DNA from: QWHO01 sp021404945
GTDB lineage: Bacteria > Vulcanimicrobiota > Xenobia > Xenobiales > QWHO01
Length of the DNA stretch: 64,000 nt
Assembly (NCBI GenBank): GCA_963169765.1
Contig: CAUJEN010000150.1
Coordinates: 7,923-71,922 of the forward strand
Direction: 5' to 3'
The notes below the pieces were generated by a model. It saw only the letters and a list, made by a program, of their open reading frames with translations, ran no database searches and had not been told where the DNA came from. Below are positions 59,361-64,000 of the stretch, one piece after another (position 1 is the first letter of the stretch; every line of letters starts with the position of its first letter). The translations under genes were made by a program, and so were the position numbers.

Positions 59361-62147
59361 CTAAGCCCGATTCTTGCGTCGCACGAGCGCTCCCCCGAAG
59401 GCCACGAAGGAGTTGCTCTCCAGAACTCCCGAGCCGGCTGGCTCGCTGACCACCCCGTGCTCTCGCAGGGCCTGCTCCACGTCGCCGCTCTCCCGGGCTG
59501 TGCGCCAGATCTCCAGGCCACGCTGAAAGCGCTCGGCGTCGCTCTTCTCGCGCAGGAGGCCGGCCAGCTCGACCCGGGTCAGAATGCCCTGCAGCGTGTG
59601 CCACTGCTGCTCGCTCTGGCCGGCGCCGACCAGCTCGGTCAAAGCGGCCCGTGCCTCGGAGCGGTGCTGGGGGCCAAAGCGCTCCACCAGCTCGCCGGCC
59701 CAACCGCTGGCCCCCCGGGCCCAGCACTCCTCGACCTCCACCGACACGAAGCCCTGGGTCTGCTCGATGCGTGCCAGCAGGGCGCAGGCCTGCTCGGGCT
59801 CGACGCCCTGGCTCAAACGCTCCCGGTCGAGCTGCTCGAAGTGGTCGTGAGCGTAGCTCCTCACGTTGAAACAGGTCAACTGGCGAGACTCGGGTGCGGC
59901 GATGGCGCGCAGTCGCTCCTCCAGCTGGGGGTCTTGCCGGGCCAGCTGCACGGCCAGCACGAAATCAGCCAGCTGCTCGTTGGAGAGCTTCTCCAGCGAC
60001 TCCTGGCCCGCCAGCCGGCTGCCCAGCCAGATTCGAACCTGGGCCCTGTCGGCCTCGGGCAGGGCGTTTACCATCGCCAGGGCGGCCTTGTGCGGGGGCA
60101 GCTCGCCCGGGTCGCGCTGCTCCTGGGTGTCGCCCCGTTGCACCGTGTACTGCACGCAGCTGGAGGCGGCCGCCAGCCGCTCTTGCAGGTCGCCCGACTT
60201 CAGGCCAGCCATGGCCTGCTCGAGCACCTGATTGCGAGCCCCTTCGACCAGCGGCTCGAACGAGGCCTGGGAATAGGGCAGGCTGCCTTTCAGAAGCTCG
60301 TTCAGGCGGGCTTTTGTCTCCGGGGTAAGGGGGATTGAGGCCAGCACGGCGAGGTGGTTGCGCGTCTGGGCGTCGCAGTCGAGCAGGCGCCCCGCCGTCG
60401 CAAGGGCGGGAGCGATGGGGTCGAGCAGGCGCTTCTCCAGGGCCGGATCGGGCTCGGGAGCGAGCAGGGCGAAGCAGTCAGCCGCCCCCTCCCAGCAGTT
60501 CTTGGCGCCGGGGATGAAGGACTGCTCCATCTTGTCCGACTCCAGCAGGTGAGCCAGCAAGGCCTGGCGATACGGAACCAGCTCACCCTTCGGGTCGGCC
60601 AGCACGAGCGAGTCCAGGTCCAGGCTGCGGGCCAGGTTCAGAGCCGGAGCTGTAAAAGTGTAGCGGATCAGGCTCAGCTCGCCCCGTTGGGACCCCGCCG
60701 GCACCATCCAGCTGGTCAGCCAGTCTTTCTCCAAGGGGTCAGGCTTCCAGCCGGCCTTCAGAGCCGAGCCGAAGATGGCAAAGTGGGCTGTGTCGGGGTA
60801 GCTTGTCTGGCGCTGCCTCAGCGTCTCGCCCGCGATCGCCGGGGCCAGTTGGGGCTGTCTCTCCATCAGGGTCAGCACCTCGCGCACGCCCCAGTTGAGG
60901 CCGTCATGGCTGGTGTTGTTGAGGATCGCGCTCAGCTGGGCAGTCACCTGCTCCTGGTCGGGAGGGCGAATTTCCCAGAGTGCCGCGCAAAAGTCCAGGA
61001 TGCCGCGGCCCTGAAGACCCAGGGCCTCGGCCCGGCCGGGCACCTGCTCGAGGGAGTGCTGGTGGGGCTCGAACAGCCGGGCCAGCCCGGGGATCTTGCG
61101 CGAATCCGAGAGCAGCCGCGCCATGGCTGACAGGTCCTCGTCGGAGGGGCGACCGGCGGTCAGCTTCTCGACCAGCGCCAGGGCCACCTCGGCGGCCTGC
61201 TCGGGCATCGTTTCGGCCAGGAATTCCAGCCGCTTCACTCCCTTGCGCTCGTTGAGAACGGGGATCTGCTTGAGGATCTGCCCGGCCGCGGTGCTGGCTT
61301 CGGCCGAGGTCGAGGGCGGCGCAGAGTCGAGCTCGAGCTTGAGGCCGCGCACCGGGACGGGGCCTTCGAGCAGGGCTGCCTCCAGATCTCCCTCCACCTG
61401 CCCGTAGCGGCGCAGGAGGTCGCAAGCGCGGGCAGCCAGGGAACGATCCAGCTCGGCCGGCTCCTTCTCACGCTGCTCGGGAGTCAACTCTTCGCGGCTG
61501 CGTCGCAGGTGCTTACAGGCCAGCAACATCAGGCTGCGCAGGGCTGCCGGCGTGGCGGGCTCTTCCTGCAGGCCGCCCTCGAGCCGGTCCAGGGCCAGCT
61601 GGATGCGCTCGCTGTCAAAGCCCGAAAAGCGGGCTTCCCAGTCGATCCGCTGGCGCGACCCCTCCACCGGTCCGTAGAGCACGCACAACTCCTCCAACCG
61701 GTTGCCCGCGTGGCCGTCGGACAGCGCCCGTCGGGCCAAGTAGCGGGTGACCGGATCGGAGCTTTCGGCCCATCTGTCGGCCCCCGTGCCGCTGACGATC
61801 TCGGGCATCGCACTGGCTCGCTCGGCCAGCCGCAGCTTGAGGGGCCAGAGGTCGGCGGGGGCTTGCTCGGGGGGCAGAGGCTGTTCAGCCTGCGAGGCTG
61901 GGGGCCCGGCAGTGGGGAGAGGAGCGGGTGTGGCGGGCCCCGGCCGCGGCTCTCCCAGCTCGGACTGGTCCAGCGGATCGGCCTGGAATGCCAGTTCCGG
62001 CCGGGCAGCCGCCTGGGGCCGCACGGCAGGGAGGGACGGGCTCAAGGAACGGATCTCCGGGGTCACTCGAGCAGAATTCTGCTCTTGCCGGCTCGTTTCC
62101 CGCCCGGAGCCGCCGCCAGACCCGGCAGGCAGATCCCTGCGCGTCAA
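59361..62147 (-). CDS. Large all-helical hypothetical protein
   Basis: This 928-residue protein starts at TTG 62147 with GAGGG 7 nt upstream. Residues 1-100 are Pro/Ser/Gln-rich and disordered, with no signal peptide. The rest is a succession of amphipathic helices like HEAT or armadillo repeats (AALRSLMLLACKHLRRS, HLAVLASIPLTPETKARLNELL). The layout resembles the middle part of the giant protease at 51931-56697, so a distant relation is possible. No catalytic motif is visible. Confidence 0.8.
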   Translation of the reverse strand: MTRRDLPAGSGGGSGRETSRQEQNSARVTPEIRSLSPSLPAVRPQAAARPELAFQADPLDQSELGEPRPGPATPAPLPTAGPPASQAEQPLPPEQAPADLWPLKLRLAERASAMPEIVSGTGADRWAESSDPVTRYLARRALSDGHAGNRLEELCVLYGPVEGSRQRIDWEARFSGFDSERIQLALDRLEGGLQEEPATPAALRSLMLLACKHLRRSREELTPEQREKEPAELDRSLAARACDLLRRYGQVEGDLEAALLEGPVPVRGLKLELDSAPPSTSAEASTAAGQILKQIPVLNERKGVKRLEFLAETMPEQAAEVALALVEKLTAGRPSDEDLSAMARLLSDSRKIPGLARLFEPHQHSLEQVPGRAEALGLQGRGILDFCAALWEIRPPDQEQVTAQLSAILNNTSHDGLNWGVREVLTLMERQPQLAPAIAGETLRQRQTSYPDTAHFAIFGSALKAGWKPDPLEKDWLTSWMVPAGSQRGELSLIRYTFTAPALNLARSLDLDSLVLADPKGELVPYRQALLAHLLESDKMEQSFIPGAKNCWEGAADCFALLAPEPDPALEKRLLDPIAPALATAGRLLDCDAQTRNHLAVLASIPLTPETKARLNELLKGSLPYSQASFEPLVEGARNQVLEQAMAGLKSGDLQERLAAASSCVQYTVQRGDTQEQRDPGELPPHKAALAMVNALPEADRAQVRIWLGSRLAGQESLEKLSNEQLADFVLAVQLARQDPQLEERLRAIAAPESRQLTCFNVRSYAHDHFEQLDRERLSQGVEPEQACALLARIEQTQGFVSVEVEECWARGASGWAGELVERFGPQHRSEARAALTELVGAGQSEQQWHTLQGILTRVELAGLLREKSDAERFQRGLEIWRTARESGDVEQALREHGVVSEPAGSGVLESNSFVAFGGALVRRKNRA

Positions 62148-62226
62148 GAAAATTCCCTCGAGGTCTTGACCGGGGCCAGGACCGGGCGGATAAAGTTAAA
62201 AAGAAACTTGAGGAGCCGAGAAGACC

Positions 62227-62988
62227 ATGGATATGCTGTCGTTCATGGTACCCCAGACCGCCCAGATGATGGGGAACGGAATGAACATGGGCGTTCCCGG
62301 GATGAACATGGGCATCCCCGGGATGAACATGGGTATGCCCGGGATGAACATGGGGGGCAACCCCATGATGATGATGATGATGCTGATGCAGATGATGATG
62401 ATGATGCAGATGATGCAGCAGCAACAACAGCAGGGCGGCGGTCAATACGGCAACTACCCAATGAACAACACCATGGGCAACTTTGTGGGCCAGCCCCAGT
62501 GCGGTTGCCGTTGCCAGTCCCCCTGGAACTCCCAGCCTCCGGGCCCGGTGCCGCATGGAGGGAACTTCAGTGCGGGGCCGCCCTCGCGCTTCGACTCGTC
62601 CATCATGCAGGCTTCCCAGACATACGGGGTGGACCCGGCCCTGATCAAGGCCGTCATTCAGCAAGAGTCGCGCTTCAACCCCAACGCCACCTCCCACTGC
62701 GGAGCCCAGGGATTGATGCAGTTGATGCCGGGCACGGCCCGTGAAATGGGCGTCACCAACGCCTATGATCCGCACCAGAACATCATGGGTGGCACCCGCT
62801 ACCTGTCCGGCCTTCTGCGGCGCTACAACGGAGATGTGACCAAGGCCATCGCGGCTTACAATGCAGGGCCGGGCAACGTCAACAAGTACGGGGGGGTACC
62901 GCCCTTTCGGGAGACGCAGGGCTATGTCCGCAACGTAAGCGCGAACTACGCTCAGTACCGCGGTCAGGGCGGGACGATCACGGCGTAG
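62227..62988 (+). CDS. Lytic transglycosylase with methionine-rich N-terminus
   Basis: The C-terminal half (~120-253) is an SLT-type lytic transglycosylase: ALIKAVIQQESRFNPNAT (catalytic Glu147), CGAQGLMQLMPGTA, GGTRYLSGLLRRYNGD and AIAAYNAGPGNV. It cleaves the glycan backbone of peptidoglycan. The N-terminus has no signal peptide. It carries three GMNMGxP-type repeats, a run of mostly Met (~47-63) and Gln, then CGCRC; 28 of the first 63 residues are Met. GAGGAG precedes the ATG. It is convergent with the zinc-ribbon gene (11-bp overlap). Confidence 0.92.
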   Translation: MDMLSFMVPQTAQMMGNGMNMGVPGMNMGIPGMNMGMPGMNMGGNPMMMMMMLMQMMMMMQMMQQQQQQGGGQYGNYPMNNTMGNFVGQPQCGCRCQSPWNSQPPGPVPHGGNFSAGPPSRFDSSIMQASQTYGVDPALIKAVIQQESRFNPNATSHCGAQGLMQLMPGTAREMGVTNAYDPHQNIMGGTRYLSGLLRRYNGDVTKAIAAYNAGPGNVNKYGGVPPFRETQGYVRNVSANYAQYRGQGGTITA

Positions 62989-64000
62989 TCCCGGCTTCCA
63001 CGTGCTGACGAGCCTCCTGAGTCAAGTCCCGGAGGCGGTGCGTTCCCTGGACAGCTTCCGTCAGCTTCCCCACCAGCGGCACGAGCGCGGGATAGTCCTG
63101 GCAGGCAATGCCCTCGAGCATTTCCTCGAGAACCTCCACCATTTGGGCCTGGGTCAAAGTGACCGTGGTCCGAGCCTCGGAAAGGCAGGCTTCCATCTCC
63201 GGGCTGAGACCCTTCGGAATCGGACCCATGCCCTCGAGCAGGCGTGGGACCGCCTGGCAGCGTCGTCGCAAATCCTCGAGCTGGCCCCTCAGGGTCTCCG
63301 GCTGGATCGATCCCGCCACGACCCCCTCGACCAGTTCGCTCAACCCGGCGAAGGGCTCGAAGTCTGCCGATGACTCGGAGTGGAGCGACCGGCCAGGCTC
63401 GTTGCGGGTGGAGAGGTCGAACGGCATCACGGCTCCACACTTCTGGCACAGGCGCATTTGGGGGGAGTTGCTCGCCCCACAGTGCAAGCAGCACACGGTG
63501 GGAGTGGACTCCGATTGCGAGGGCTGCGTCCTGGCCTGCACGGCCAGAAGCGACTCGGCACCCAGCCGGAGCTCCTCCAGTGCGGCGGGGATACGCTCCT
63601 CTCCGCCTTCGTGAAGGAACGTCTCCAGGCTCTCCAGGCCCGTGCCAATGCGGCCGAGCGCCTCAGCAGTGACCTGACGCTGGTCTTGGGATAGACCCCA
63701 GAGCCCGCCGCCCAGTTCCTGGCTCTCGAAATCGCTGGCGAAACTCCGATAAAGTGTCGTGAAGGCTTCCAGACGAAGCTGCAGGCTGTCCCAGCCAAGT
63801 CCACCGGCAAGACACGAGCGTGCCACCCGGGCCAGCTCGTCCACGTGGGTGGCCTGAGAGAAGCGGGGACGCTCATGCTCTTTGGCCCGAAGGCCAGCGT
63901 AGAGCTCGAACAGGCACTCCACCATCTCGGCCGCCAGGCTGGCGGCCCTCAGGGCAGGCTGCCTGGCCTCGTGCTCGAGCGCCAGGTGCAGCTCATCCAG
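62978..64000 (-). CDS. Zinc-ribbon helical protein, 5' end beyond window
   Basis: The frame is open to the right edge, so the N-terminus is missing; a downstream ATG at 63925 is internal. The visible 340 residues are helices, then a zinc ribbon (CLHCGASNSPQMRLCQKCG, ~175-195 of the visible part), then a second helical region. That region can be laid over the whole 126-aa protein at 43686-44066. No signal peptide is visible. It ends 11 bp inside the convergent transglycosylase gene. The function is unknown. Confidence 0.78.
   Translation of the reverse strand: MDELHLALEHEARQPALRAASLAAEMVECLFELYAGLRAKEHERPRFSQATHVDELARVARSCLAGGLGWDSLQLRLEAFTTLYRSFASDFESQELGGGLWGLSQDQRQVTAEALGRIGTGLESLETFLHEGGEERIPAALEELRLGAESLLAVQARTQPSQSESTPTVCCLHCGASNSPQMRLCQKCGAVMPFDLSTRNEPGRSLHSESSADFEPFAGLSELVEGVVAGSIQPETLRGQLEDLRRRCQAVPRLLEGMGPIPKGLSPEMEACLSEARTTVTLTQAQMVEVLEEMLEGIACQDYPALVPLVGKLTEAVQGTHRLRDLTQEARQHVEAGTTP

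Noticed and set aside
62341..62440. ATG/CAG run as a sequencing artefact or simple microsatellite
   Set aside because: The frame is kept, it follows GMNMGxP repeats of the same character and leads straight into an intact transglycosylase domain.

Overview
The window is GC-rich chromosomal DNA from a Gram-negative-type bacterium. Evidence for an outer membrane is an RND efflux operon with a TolC-like channel, an outer-membrane beta-barrel protein, a BtuF-like lipoprotein and a DsbD-like protein. I cannot place the organism from sequence alone. Ser/Thr kinase, FHA, TPR and kinesin-light-chain-like repeats, many large unrecognised proteins and a Ku/ligase pair suggest a little-studied, signalling-rich lineage. 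I saw no IS elements, phage genes, tRNAs, rRNAs or CRISPR arrays.

Layout. 0-3 kb: 5' part of a long proline-rich repeat protein, running off the left edge. 3.3-8.7 kb: a cysteine-free thioredoxin-fold protein, a bifunctional-nuclease-family protein, then a tight pantothenate operon (DUF2520 Rossmann protein, panB, panC, and an SDR that has lost its catalytic Tyr and Lys) and two small unknowns, one with an HExxH motif. 8.8-11.2 kb: a large unknown protein. 11.3-17.9 kb: a TetR regulator overlapping an RND efflux operon. 17.9-21.1 kb: a small unknown, a structured inverted repeat, and an M50 protease / macrodomain / Ser-Thr kinase operon. 21.4-25.9 kb: a small membrane protein and a cluster of a Cys-rich 75-aa protein, ABC exporter-like protein, GAF protein and cytosolic subtilase. 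26-31 kb: outer-membrane protein, DsbD, a secreted protein, and a YkgJ-TPR protein. 31-35 kb: Ku, ATP-dependent ligase and a polytopic membrane TPR protein. 35-39 kb: a TPR array and an ABC-F protein. 39.2 kb: a secreted heavy-metal-associated (HMA) protein with an in-frame TGA, a selenoprotein candidate. 39.6-44.8 kb: double-FHA protein, THUMP methyltransferase, small membrane protein, GT28-type glycosyltransferase, and a peptidoglycan-hydrolase-like protein coupled to a small helical protein. 44.9-47.7 kb: cobalamin riboswitch and btuFCD. 47.7-49.6 kb: Ada-AlkA fusion coupled to a frameshifted ogt. 49.9-56.7 kb: HTH protein, membrane protein, and a 1588-aa protein joining an M48-like protease to a C-terminal ABC1-like kinase region. 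56.8-59.3 kb: an RNA-repair-type operon (methyltransferase, RNA ligase, HD-polynucleotide kinase). 59.4-64 kb: another large helical unknown, a methionine-rich lytic transglycosylase, and a zinc-ribbon protein running off the right edge.

Most promising for follow-up: the recoded HMA gene, the methyltransferase/RNA ligase/HD-Pnk operon, the M48-kinase fusion, the Cys-rich peptide/ABC/GAF/subtilase cluster, and a shared helical domain encoded beside two different cell-wall lytic enzymes. Several large proteins start with disordered Pro/Ser/Gln-rich segments and lack signal peptides; a non-Sec secretion route is possible but unproven.
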